Shown here: piece by piece, positions 1-6,254 of the stretch
Layout: the number at the start of each line of letters is the position of its first letter
Position numbering within the stretch: position 1 is the stretch's first letter
Assembly: GCA_001805125.1 (NCBI GenBank)
Contig: MHEF01000162.1
Span: 1-6,497 of the forward strand
Direction: 5' to 3'
Length of the DNA: 6,497 nucleotides
From: Nitrospirae bacterium RBG_13_39_12
Lineage (GTDB): Bacteria; Nitrospirota; Thermodesulfovibrionia; Thermodesulfovibrionales; SM23-35
The notes under the pieces: generated by a model
Seen by the model: only the letters and a program-made list of their open reading frames with translations
Database searches by the model: none
Told to the model about the DNA's origin: nothing
Program-made: the position numbers and the translations under genes

Positions 1-6
1 CTCCTT
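1..6 (-). promoter_or_regulatory. Ribosome binding site of a gene starting beyond the left edge
   Basis: Read on the minus strand, the last bases of the window are AAAAAGGAG, a good Shine-Dalgarno match at the position expected a few bases before a start codon that would lie outside the window. It closely resembles the site before the secretin gene (AAAAGGAG). Together with the promoter at 108-136 it implies a further minus-strand gene to the left. The gene itself cannot be seen. Confidence 0.5.
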
Positions 7-30
7 TTTATTAAGACTGCTATCAAATTT

Positions 31-49
31 TTTTAGCCAAGGGCTAAAA
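31..49 (-). promoter_or_regulatory. Perfect 8-bp hairpin in the presumed leader of the left-edge gene
   Basis: TTTTAGCC and GGCTAAAA form a perfect inverted repeat around a 3-base loop. It lies between the promoter at 108-136 and the edge ribosome binding site, so it would be in the 5' untranslated RNA. On neither strand is it followed by the T-run expected of an intrinsic terminator: on the minus strand an A-run follows. A weaker ATCAA/TTGAT pair (52-56 with 66-70) lies just upstream in the same leader. I do not recognise a known riboswitch here; the role is unknown. Confidence 0.4.
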
Positions 50-107
50 CCATCAAAACAAAAAATTGATTTTTTTTGCTCGTTACCTTTACCTATCGCA
101 ATGTATA

Positions 108-136
108 AGAATATTAATTCTGAGCAATAAAGTCAA
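108..136 (-). promoter_or_regulatory. Sigma70-type promoter for the left-edge gene
   Basis: On the minus strand a -35 box TTGACT (131-136) and a -10 box TATTCT (108-113) are separated by exactly 17 bases. The -35 box matches the consensus at five of six positions and the -10 at four of six. Transcription would start near position 101 and give a leader of about 100 bases before the ribosome binding site at the window edge. This is motif matching only, but the order of promoter, leader and ribosome site is coherent. Confidence 0.5.
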
Positions 137-176
137 CAAAAAAATGCTTGATATTTAATGAATGTACGACATTATG

Positions 177-215
177 TTTGTGTAATTTATAAATCACTTT
201 GTGTACTTTTTCACA
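177..215. repeat. Direct repeats TTTGTGTAnTTT, second overlapping a CRP-like palindrome
   Basis: TTTGTGTAATTT (177-188) and TTTGTGTACTTT (198-209) differ at one base and are 21 bases apart, about two helical turns. The second copy overlaps TGTGT-N6-TCACA (200-215), which matches the CRP/FNR-superfamily half-site layout TGTGA-N6-TCACA at nine of ten positions. The block lies between the PIG-L stop codon and the left-edge promoter, centred about 100 bases upstream of the predicted start. A binding site is conceivable, but the region is AT-rich and chance similarity is possible. Confidence 0.25.
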
Positions 216-255
216 CATCATTCAAAGTTTCATTCAAAAAATCGCTTTGTTACAT

Positions 256-1032
256 CTACAAATGCTCAGAAATTGCCCGCTGGTAGCTCAGCCATTTTAT
301 GACATCTTCACTGTTCAATGGTTTATCTGCACACCAGAATGCCTCGACATAGCGCGCTCCGTCAACCGTTAAAGACCTGAGTGCATTCAAAGCAGTAATA
401 AGTTTGAGATAATCTCTGATTTTCAGTTGAGATTTATATCTCTTTATTGCCTTCCTTTTTATAGTATAAACTGATGTTATATCTATAAGCATATTAGGCC
501 TAAGAGGCGTTGTTACTTCATAAAATACAAGTTTTACAGGTTCATATCCTTCATGCCCCGTCATTGTCCTCTGGATCTCAAGTGATAGTTTTGCTGTTGT
601 CCTGTGGTCGGGGTTAAGCTCTATTGTTGACGGACTGTAAATTGTATCAGGTTTGTATTCCCTTATAATTGCAAACAACCTTTCGAGAACACTATCGTAA
701 AGCCGGTCCAGAGATCTGTCAGGGAACCTCAGGAATTCGTAATCAGAAATACCTAATACCCTGAGGGAATTCACCGCTTCTTTCTCCCGCATCTTCGAAT
801 AATCTGTAATATGTTCTTCATCGTGTCTCATATATGATGCAGGATTAGAAGAGTCAGCCTTGTCTCCGCTTGTTAAGAATATGACCTTTATGTTTTTTTT
901 CGAATTGATAAGTAGCCTTATGGTCCCTCCGCATCCAAGTATTTCATCGTCTGGATGAGGTGAAAGGACAATGATTTTGTTGCCTAAAGGGGAAGACAGG
1001 TTGAAAGGGATGATGTCAGATTCCAGCAACAT
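256..1032 (-). CDS. PIG-L/LmbE-family zinc-dependent N-deacetylase
   Basis: A 258-residue protein of the PIG-L (LmbE-like) family. Known members remove the N-acetyl group from GlcNAc-containing sugars or lipids, such as GlcNAc-PI, GlcNAc-inositol (MshB) or bacillithiol precursors. The hallmark HPDDE motif is at residues 26-30 after a hydrophobic strand. By family knowledge His26 and Asp29 should bind zinc with His143 of the NPDHR motif (140-144), and Asp28 should be the general base. The REKEA segment (82-86) and LRFPD (101-105) are also typical. No signal peptide or membrane segment is visible, so it is probably cytoplasmic. Length is normal for the family. The ATG start gives a complete catalytic domain; an in-frame stop lies 31 bases upstream, and the ribosome site is weak (TTGGA). 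It follows the secretin after 206 bases in the same direction; whether they share a transcript is unclear. The sugar substrate cannot be read from sequence; nearby glycan genes make an envelope sugar plausible. Confidence 0.9.
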   Translation of the reverse strand: MLLESDIIPFNLSSPLGNKIIVLSPHPDDEILGCGGTIRLLINSKKNIKVIFLTSGDKADSSNPASYMRHDEEHITDYSKMREKEAVNSLRVLGISDYEFLRFPDRSLDRLYDSVLERLFAIIREYKPDTIYSPSTIELNPDHRTTAKLSLEIQRTMTGHEGYEPVKLVFYEVTTPLRPNMLIDITSVYTIKRKAIKRYKSQLKIRDYLKLITALNALRSLTVDGARYVEAFWCADKPLNSEDVIKWLSYQRAISEHL

Positions 1033-1238
1033 TAGTCCAATCGCAGAAAGATAAAGAGTTAATCAATACAGAGGTTTCAAAGAAATCATCCATCTTCTAC
1101 AGGTTATCGGGTAATGATTTTTTAGTGTGTATAGACACCACCCACAAAATATTAGATATTATTCTTGCAGACAGATTATTCATAAATTAAAGAATACAGT
1201 GATTGGAAACCCGTTTACTGTTCTTTACCAGCCTGATA

Positions 1239-3278
1239 TTAATCTTCCCTTTTTATTAACTCTTCTATCTTCGTTCTTCTGCCCGGGTCTTTGAATTTAT
1301 CAATATAATCTGTTGTGATATCTTTAGCCTCTTGCTGATTCCTGACTACGTGAGGTGTTAGAAGGATGATGAGTTCCGTTCGAGCGTATTTGTCTGATGT
1401 GCTGCCAAAGAGATACCCGAGAATCGGTATCTTACTCAAGAAAGGCAGGCCTTCTCTCGACTTAGTAGTATCTTCCCTTATTAGTCCTCCAATAATTATT
1501 GTTTGGTTATCCTGAACAACAAGATTCGTTTCAGCTTCCCTCTTGCTTATTACGACCTGGTCTGAGTCAAAAATCTTTTGTATGAAAAAATTTGAAACTT
1601 CCTGACTGATATCGAGAGATACAAGTCCGCCTTCATTAACCTGCGGCTTTACTTTAAGTATTATTCCTGTATCCCTGTATTGAATTGTTCTCTGAATCTG
1701 TGTCGTTCCTGTAATATTGGTCTCTGAGGTAGCTATAGGCACCTGATCCCCTATCTGTATCCTTGCTTCCCGGTTATCAGAAACAATAATATGCGGGGAA
1801 GCCAGTACCTTAAGCTTTGAATCTGAAGCAAGTGCCTCGAGACGGGCTCTGACAACACCTTCCGGATCGGTAGCGTAGAATGTGAAGCCTGATCCCAGTT
1901 TAGCTGCGTCATCACCGCCTAAGACACTTCCTCTTTGACCCATTTCACTGCCAAGATCAAAATCATTTACAAAGGGTTTAAATCCGTGTATTTTAATATC
2001 GGTTTTTATGGACCATGCCAGACCGAAATCCAAATCGTCCGTAAGCTTTATCTCGGCAACAAGCGCCTCAATCACAACCTGTCTTGGTACAATATCCAGT
2101 CTTTTAATCGTCTCCTTGACGAATTCATAATCTGAAGGGGTTGCAAGAATTATCAGCGAGTTTGTTATCTCATCCGCAAAGACCTTGGTCTCCGGAGAGA
2201 CCAGGGAACCTGTTCCGCTGACAACCGCTGTTACGCCGGATTTGGGAGCCGGGGTGGTGGCTTTTGACGATGGTTCTGTTTTTGCTGCAGGTGAAGTCCC
2301 TATTGCCGGACTTCCTGAAAAAATAGACTGGAGCAGTGAGGCAATATGCGCCGCCTTACTGTTTTGTAACGGATAAACAAAAATCTTGGGTCTCGCTGTT
2401 AAAAACATATCATCGAAGACTTCAACCCATTTCCCTATATATGCCAACTGCTCTTTCGTGGAAGCAACTACAATTAATGCATTCAAGCGGTATATAGGCA
2501 TTATTCTGACCATTCCACCTTTAATGTTTAATCCCAGGGCATTTTCAATATCTACCATTGAATCCTTTAAATCCATATTTTTAAAAGTGAAGAGCTCTAT
2601 GGCAACATTTTCAGGAGACTTTCCAACCTGGGCATAAACCAGCTCTTTTGCCACATCGTCCAATGGGATTATATTATAAAGACCCCTCTCCTCAACAAAA
2701 CCCACACCGTTTAAACGAAGTATTATCTCCATTATCGGCAGGACCTCACTAATTGGTATAGGGGTGACTGTCCTGAAATTTACCCTCCCCTTAACTCTCG
2801 GGTCGATTATGTAATTAACCTTAAGGACTTCACCGAAAATTGTCTGGGCAACCTCAAATATATCCGCATCGTCAAAAAAGAAACTTACTGTGCCTGCAGC
2901 AATTTGTGGCTTAGCCATCTCTTTTGCGGGAACCGGCACTTTTTCAGCCTCAAGAGGCACAGCCTCTCCTGTCACTGGTTGCTGTGACTCACTTTTCTTC
3001 TCTTCTATCTTGGCAGGTGCTTGTTCTTCCGATTCGGCTGGCTGCTCTTGAGGAGGTGTGATAGTCTTAGCTTTAGACTTCGACTCTTTCATTCTCTTTT
3101 TGAGTTCTTTTTCAAGTGCTCTCCTGGTATTGTCTTTTTCGTCTTCGATTATCTGCTGTTCCTCTTCTTCTACATCTTCCTGTATTACTTGTCCTGCATC
3201 CTGTGAAACAGCAGCGGGAACGATATAAAATGACAAAATCAGATTTATTACTATGAAAAAAGATATTTTGAACTTCAA
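1239..3278 (-). CDS. gspD: GspD-type secretin (outer-membrane channel of type II secretion)
   Basis: A 679-residue secretin, which forms the multimeric outer-membrane gate through which folded proteins leave the periplasm. Residues 1-25 are a Sec signal peptide (Lys2, Lys4, hydrophobic core, cleavage probably near AAVS-Q); there is no lipobox cysteine. Residues ~27-125 are a charged Glu/Lys/Pro/Gln-rich linker. An N0 domain (~131-207) and two N-type repeats (~222-290 and ~297-396) follow, the second interrupted by a Ser/Thr/Ala/Pro-rich loop (~320-362). The beta domain spans ~400-645, with VPRQVVIEA, VLASPHIIV, QIGDQVPI, IIIGGLI, and KIPILGYLFG before the final TELIILLTPHVV. Canonical GspD has N0 plus three N domains, so one seems absent. 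The start is TTG: AAGGAG lies six bases upstream, the signal peptide begins there, and no in-frame ATG occurs before residue ~63. It has its own promoter (3315-3343). No other secretion genes are in the window, so PilQ-like or other secretin roles remain possible. Confidence 0.9.
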   Translation of the reverse strand: MKFKISFFIVINLILSFYIVPAAVSQDAGQVIQEDVEEEEQQIIEDEKDNTRRALEKELKKRMKESKSKAKTITPPQEQPAESEEQAPAKIEEKKSESQQPVTGEAVPLEAEKVPVPAKEMAKPQIAAGTVSFFFDDADIFEVAQTIFGEVLKVNYIIDPRVKGRVNFRTVTPIPISEVLPIMEIILRLNGVGFVEERGLYNIIPLDDVAKELVYAQVGKSPENVAIELFTFKNMDLKDSMVDIENALGLNIKGGMVRIMPIYRLNALIVVASTKEQLAYIGKWVEVFDDMFLTARPKIFVYPLQNSKAAHIASLLQSIFSGSPAIGTSPAAKTEPSSKATTPAPKSGVTAVVSGTGSLVSPETKVFADEITNSLIILATPSDYEFVKETIKRLDIVPRQVVIEALVAEIKLTDDLDFGLAWSIKTDIKIHGFKPFVNDFDLGSEMGQRGSVLGGDDAAKLGSGFTFYATDPEGVVRARLEALASDSKLKVLASPHIIVSDNREARIQIGDQVPIATSETNITGTTQIQRTIQYRDTGIILKVKPQVNEGGLVSLDISQEVSNFFIQKIFDSDQVVISKREAETNLVVQDNQTIIIGGLIREDTTKSREGLPFLSKIPILGYLFGSTSDKYARTELIILLTPHVVRNQQEAKDITTDYIDKFKDPGRRTKIEELIKRED

Positions 3279-3284
3279 AAACTT

Positions 3285-3290
3285 CTCCTT
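3285..3290 (-). promoter_or_regulatory. Strong ribosome binding site that fixes the TTG start of the secretin
   Basis: On the minus strand AAGGAG stands six bases before TTG at 3278-3276. This spacing supports the rare TTG as the initiation codon; without it the signal peptide would be lost. Confidence 0.8.
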
Positions 3291-3314
3291 TTATTTCACA
3301 TATATAATCATGTA

Positions 3315-3343
3315 ACAATAATTCATTCTCAACGTATTGTCAA
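3315..3343 (-). promoter_or_regulatory. Sigma70-type promoter of the secretin gene
   Basis: On the minus strand a perfect -35 box TTGACA (3338-3343) and a -10 box TATTGT (3315-3320, four of six consensus bases) are separated by 17 bases. The predicted start is near 3308, leaving a leader of about 30 bases that contains the ribosome site. The secretin therefore appears to begin its own transcription unit rather than being read through from the glycan operon upstream. Confidence 0.6.
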
Positions 3344-3360
3344 GACCAAAACCTGGGAAT

Positions 3361-3383
3361 ATGTCACCATTTCATGATGTCAC
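3361..3383. repeat. Paired ATGTCAC heptamers upstream of the secretin promoter
   Basis: ATGTCAC occurs at 3361-3367 and again at 3377-3383, 16 bases apart, in direct orientation (GTGACAT on the coding strand). The nearer copy is 17 bases upstream of the secretin -35 box. Two identical short words just upstream of a promoter could be a regulator's half-sites; no regulator is identified, and chance is not excluded. Confidence 0.25.
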
Positions 3384-3462
3384 ATTTTAGCGTTTTCCTT
3401 TGTAAGAAATCATCTTGTCAGACTGATACATCCCCGGGATTGAGGATTTTGAGGGGAAGATA

Positions 3463-3703
3463 TTTATTAACCCGAAAAATGCAATTAACGGCAGGCATGT
3501 GTGCAGCAAAAGCTCTTGAGTTCTCCTCAGCGAATCCGCCGAGGCGGACAGCACCTTTGTGAGCGGTTTAATGACCCGGATTTCCTGCACGTTTTCATTA
3601 TTATCCATTAAATACTATACAGACGTAAATTCTGCATTTAAGAGGTTTTGATGCATATGTGCCTGCCATCTTTCTATCTAAATGCATTTTTCGAGTTAAT
3701 AAA
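3463..3703. repeat. Long imperfect inverted repeat (MITE-like element or paired repeat remnants)
   Basis: The left arm (3463-3517, plus strand) and the right arm (3640-3703, minus strand) face inward and are clearly related. The outer 21 bases, 3463-3483 against 3703-3683, match at 20 positions and begin TTTATTAAC. After a nine-base length difference the arms share GGCAGGCA (3490-3497 and 3667-3660), then GCAnCAAAAnCTCTT (3503-3517 and 3654-3640). The central ~120 bases contain a GC-rich palindrome. No transposase is encoded, and short open frames through the region resemble no protein I know. Terminal inverted repeats around a short non-coding core suggest a non-autonomous mobile element, but no convincing target duplication is seen. 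The right end stops one base short of the glycosyltransferase remnant's stop codon. It accounts for most of the gene-free stretch 3279-3704; nothing else is visible in 3384-3462. Confidence 0.6.
3535..3548. repeat. GC-rich palindrome TCCGCC-GA-GGCGGA
   Basis: A perfect 6-base inverted repeat with a two-base centre stands in the core of the larger inverted repeat. It is much more GC-rich than its surroundings. It could be the conserved core of a dispersed repeat or part of a folded RNA. It lacks a T-run, so it is not a standard terminator. Confidence 0.45.
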
Positions 3704-3704
3704 C

Positions 3705-3933
3705 TTATACTTTTCTGAATCTAATTTTTACCAGATCTTTTAACATCTGTAATGAGTCTTTAATAAGACTGACTTTGGAATCAGGAGATTTAAACCATCT
3801 TATTGGCACTTCTTTTATCCTATCTTTCAAGATATCTGTCTCTCTTGTTAAGAGTTGAAAGTATACGACTGGATCCATTATAAGCAGGAATTATAATTGA
3901 TATGAACTCTTTCTTTTTTCCCATTTTATGCAT
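3705..3933 (-). pseudogene. Remnant of a family 2 glycosyltransferase (dolichol-phosphate glucosyltransferase-like), internal deletion and frameshift
   Basis: Two pieces of one glycosyltransferase lie side by side. From ATG at 3933 (or 3924) a frame encodes KKKEF followed by ISIIIPAYN, the first strand and nucleotide-binding PAYN motif that opens GT2 enzymes. It loses similarity after about residue 20 and stops at 3820-3822. A shifted frame (3878 down to the TAA at 3705-3707, 57 residues from ATG) carries IKEVPIRWF, then SKVSLIKDSLQML and KDLVKIR, the usual C-terminal end of Alg5/DPM-like enzymes. By family knowledge about 150-200 residues should lie between, including the metal-binding Asp motif, so the product cannot be an active transferase. 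It begins 17 bases after the YfhO-type gene stop, so the intact ancestor was probably its operon partner, transferring sugar to a polyprenyl phosphate. Residues just before IKEVP fit the family less well, so the breakpoint is approximate. Misassembly is an alternative. Confidence 0.75.
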
Positions 3934-3950
3934 TATTGATTCTTTGATAC

Positions 3951-6254
3951 CTATATTATCTTATGTTTCTGTTTTCTAATTCTAATCAGGAAAATAATTA
4001 TAACTGATACAAAGCTTAAGACAGAGACAGTCAGTCCCATTTTAAAGCTTTTAGGATTAAACTCAAAAAAGACATTGTGTTTGCCTGAGGGGACAGGTGT
4101 GCCCATGAAACAGTAATTTACCTTTAAGGCATCAGTTTTGATACCTGAATCCACTTTGACATTCCACCCCGGATAATATGTATCACTTATTACCAGAAGA
4201 GATGGGCAGTCACTTTCTGTTGTCAGTTTTATTATATCAGGGGAATATTCTACTACTTCCGCCTCTCTTTTTCCGCTGCAGACATCTACTCCTTTAAATT
4301 CCAATGGCTTTTCAACAATTGCTTTTTCCCTTACATCCAGTGAAGGGTCTGAGAGTTTATCAATTATTGAATCAGGGGTTTTTACATAGATAGCACTTTT
4401 AACCAGGTAAGCCCGCGGAAGCAGTTCTGAATCAGGAAGAACGTATATAGTGCCATCAGATTTTAATACGTATTTAACATTGGATAACATTAGAAATTTT
4501 TTGTAATCCTTATCTCTAAAATTTGAATTGAACAATACATAACGCTTTAAAAGCATCGGATTGTATCCATCAACCATAAAAATCCTTTTCAATATCGGCC
4601 GGTTGAATCCTATTGCAGCCAATTTCAAGTAACTATATGGGAAATAAGGTAAAAACTGCATATGCTGGTTAATACCATCCTCAACATAGACTCTGAAAAG
4701 ACCATCTTTAACTTCTTCGTGGGATAAAAGGGGTGTTCCGGTCTTTTCAGCACGTAACGGTTCCATCTTTTCCCTGATAGCCGACACAATTGAAGATTCT
4801 TTTTCCCAATCATTATGTAGCATTTTTGCACCGATGGTTGAGGCACCTGAACCATGAATGTAAAAATCAAAAAATGCTAATAATAATAATGAAATATAAA
4901 AAAGATTCTTTGAAAGTTTCCTATCCTTCAATAGAAACAAACCAAGGTTAAAAATAAAAAATAAAACACTGAATAACAAAAAATCTTTGATAATATTTGG
5001 AAGAACCTTATTCATTATAGGTTTATTAACTGCTATCAGAATTAGAACAAGAAGGAGAGAATAGACTATAAACAAATAGCCATACTTTACCCCTTTCGGT
5101 AGAAACTCTCCTTTTGAAATACGTTCAAGCCCGATGCCGGTAAGAATGGCTGCAAAAAAGGCAAAGATAAATCGGAAATGTACAGGAGAACGAAAGAGAT
5201 CAAATCCAGGGAAAAAATAATAGAATATTCTAAATATAAATCCATAGTCGCCCATGGATATTAAAACAGCCATTAGTGCCATCACACCCAAAAAATAGGT
5301 CTCCCTCCTGCCCTTTATTAAACTGTATGGAAGGACAGCAAGAAAGATAATCCCACAGTATATTGAAGAATGAGCAATGTCACCATTACCAATATACGGA
5401 CCGCTAACTCCTCCGAGATAATCTGGAAGAAGTAATGTTGCAAGATTAGCAGGGGAAAGTTGACCTGAGTAAGCAACTAATTCATATGGCAGAGCCCCGG
5501 ACCTGTTGGACAGCTGTGAAAACTCATAGGAAGGGATAAGCTGGACAGCACCCAGTAAAACACCAAACGCCATTGAGAGTATCAGGAGCTTTAAAGGGAA
5601 AAAAGAGAAATGTTTTTCGTCATCATTACTGAAGCATTTAAAAACTGAAAAAAAAGCAGGAATATAGAGTATATAGAGCATTGTTTGTGGATGACCAGCA
5701 AAGATCAGAAAGGCAATAGATATACCGGCTGGAATAAAAAATAAAGTTTTCCTCTCCCTCCATCCCCTTTCAAGAAAGAATAAAATAAGCGGGAGCCAGA
5801 CAATAGAATTTATCATCGTAAGATGCTGAAACTGGTTAACCATAAAACCGTTAAACATATAAATCAGAGAAGCTACAAGACGGCCTGCTGTATTTTTCAA
5901 ATAGAACCCTGCATACATATACATGAAGATTCCAGACAATAAATAGTGAAACACAAGCTGCATGTATACAACCTTCGCAGAGAAGCTTGTCAGAAAAGAA
6001 ATAATTATATTCAAAGGATAGAAAGTCTGGGATTGTGGGTCAGCAAAAATCGGATACCCATTAAATATGAACGGGTTCCAAAGAGGTAAAATTCCGCTCT
6101 TCCAGAAATGTCCGTTAAACCATAACGAAGGGAAATAACAATCAGCAGTATCCCACATAACCGCCATTTTATTAAAGAAAATTCCTTTATGAAAAAAGAA
6201 GAGACAGCAAATAATTATAAAAAGATAGGATAATAGAGCGGTTTTAAACTTCAC
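3951..6254 (-). CDS. YfhO-family polytopic membrane protein (putative GT-C-like glycosyltransferase)
   Basis: A 767-residue inner-membrane protein of the bacterial YfhO type. Members have many membrane helices and a GT-C-like plan; in studied cases they are linked to glycosylating teichoic acids or lipids with polyprenyl-linked sugars. After the first helix (~5-22) the first external loop holds WDTAD (34-38), a likely counterpart of the acidic GT-C catalytic motif, then LWNPF and the ADPQSQTFYP segment typical of the family. Roughly a dozen hydrophobic helices follow to about residue 465. A soluble region leads to the characteristic ending: YYPGW (693-697), VNYCFMG, VPSGKH, FNPKSF and a last helix (~740-757) with a basic tail. 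The start is GTG at 6254 and overlaps the preceding TGA as GTGA, so translation is probably coupled; the nearest purine-rich site, GGAAGG, lies about 15 bases away. The broken glycosyltransferase directly downstream fits a partner making the lipid-linked sugar donor. The acceptor is unknown. Confidence 0.85.
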   Translation of the reverse strand: MKFKTALLSYLFIIICCLFFFHKGIFFNKMAVMWDTADCYFPSLWFNGHFWKSGILPLWNPFIFNGYPIFADPQSQTFYPLNIIISFLTSFSAKVVYMQLVFHYLLSGIFMYMYAGFYLKNTAGRLVASLIYMFNGFMVNQFQHLTMINSIVWLPLILFFLERGWRERKTLFFIPAGISIAFLIFAGHPQTMLYILYIPAFFSVFKCFSNDDEKHFSFFPLKLLILSMAFGVLLGAVQLIPSYEFSQLSNRSGALPYELVAYSGQLSPANLATLLLPDYLGGVSGPYIGNGDIAHSSIYCGIIFLAVLPYSLIKGRRETYFLGVMALMAVLISMGDYGFIFRIFYYFFPGFDLFRSPVHFRFIFAFFAAILTGIGLERISKGEFLPKGVKYGYLFIVYSLLLVLILIAVNKPIMNKVLPNIIKDFLLFSVLFFIFNLGLFLLKDRKLSKNLFYISLLLLAFFDFYIHGSGASTIGAKMLHNDWEKESSIVSAIREKMEPLRAEKTGTPLLSHEEVKDGLFRVYVEDGINQHMQFLPYFPYSYLKLAAIGFNRPILKRIFMVDGYNPMLLKRYVLFNSNFRDKDYKKFLMLSNVKYVLKSDGTIYVLPDSELLPRAYLVKSAIYVKTPDSIIDKLSDPSLDVREKAIVEKPLEFKGVDVCSGKREAEVVEYSPDIIKLTTESDCPSLLVISDTYYPGWNVKVDSGIKTDALKVNYCFMGTPVPSGKHNVFFEFNPKSFKMGLTVSVLSFVSVIIIFLIRIRKQKHKII

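Noticed and set aside
31..49. Hairpin as an intrinsic terminator for the PIG-L gene
   Set aside because: The stem is AT-rich at its base and is followed by A residues, not T residues, on the relevant strand. It also lies downstream of the left-edge promoter.
1103..1146. Possible promoter for the PIG-L gene (TTGTGG, 17 bases, TAAAAA on the minus strand)
   Set aside because: The -35 box matches the consensus at only about three of six positions, and in AT-rich DNA such pairs are common; not strong enough to list.
1097..1183. A 28-codon frame on the minus strand in the gap between secretin and PIG-L genes
   Set aside because: No ribosome binding site before its ATG, no recognisable motif, and it is too short to support.
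2185..2637. Plus-strand frames of 63 and 83 codons
   Set aside because: They are antisense to the conserved secretin sequence and have no independent support.
3374..3562. Open frame of 62 codons on the plus strand
   Set aside because: It overlaps the same repeat on the opposite strand to every real gene here and shows no ribosome site or known protein features. The shared frame of the two repeat arms is noted in the findings instead.
3387..3608. Open frame of 73 codons on the minus strand between the secretin and the glycosyltransferase remnant
   Set aside because: It runs through the left arm and palindrome of the inverted repeat, has no recognisable domain and no clear ribosome site, so it is best explained by the repeat.
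4625..4870. An 81-codon frame on the minus strand inside the YfhO-type gene
   Set aside because: It is an out-of-frame shadow within a clearly coding membrane-protein gene.
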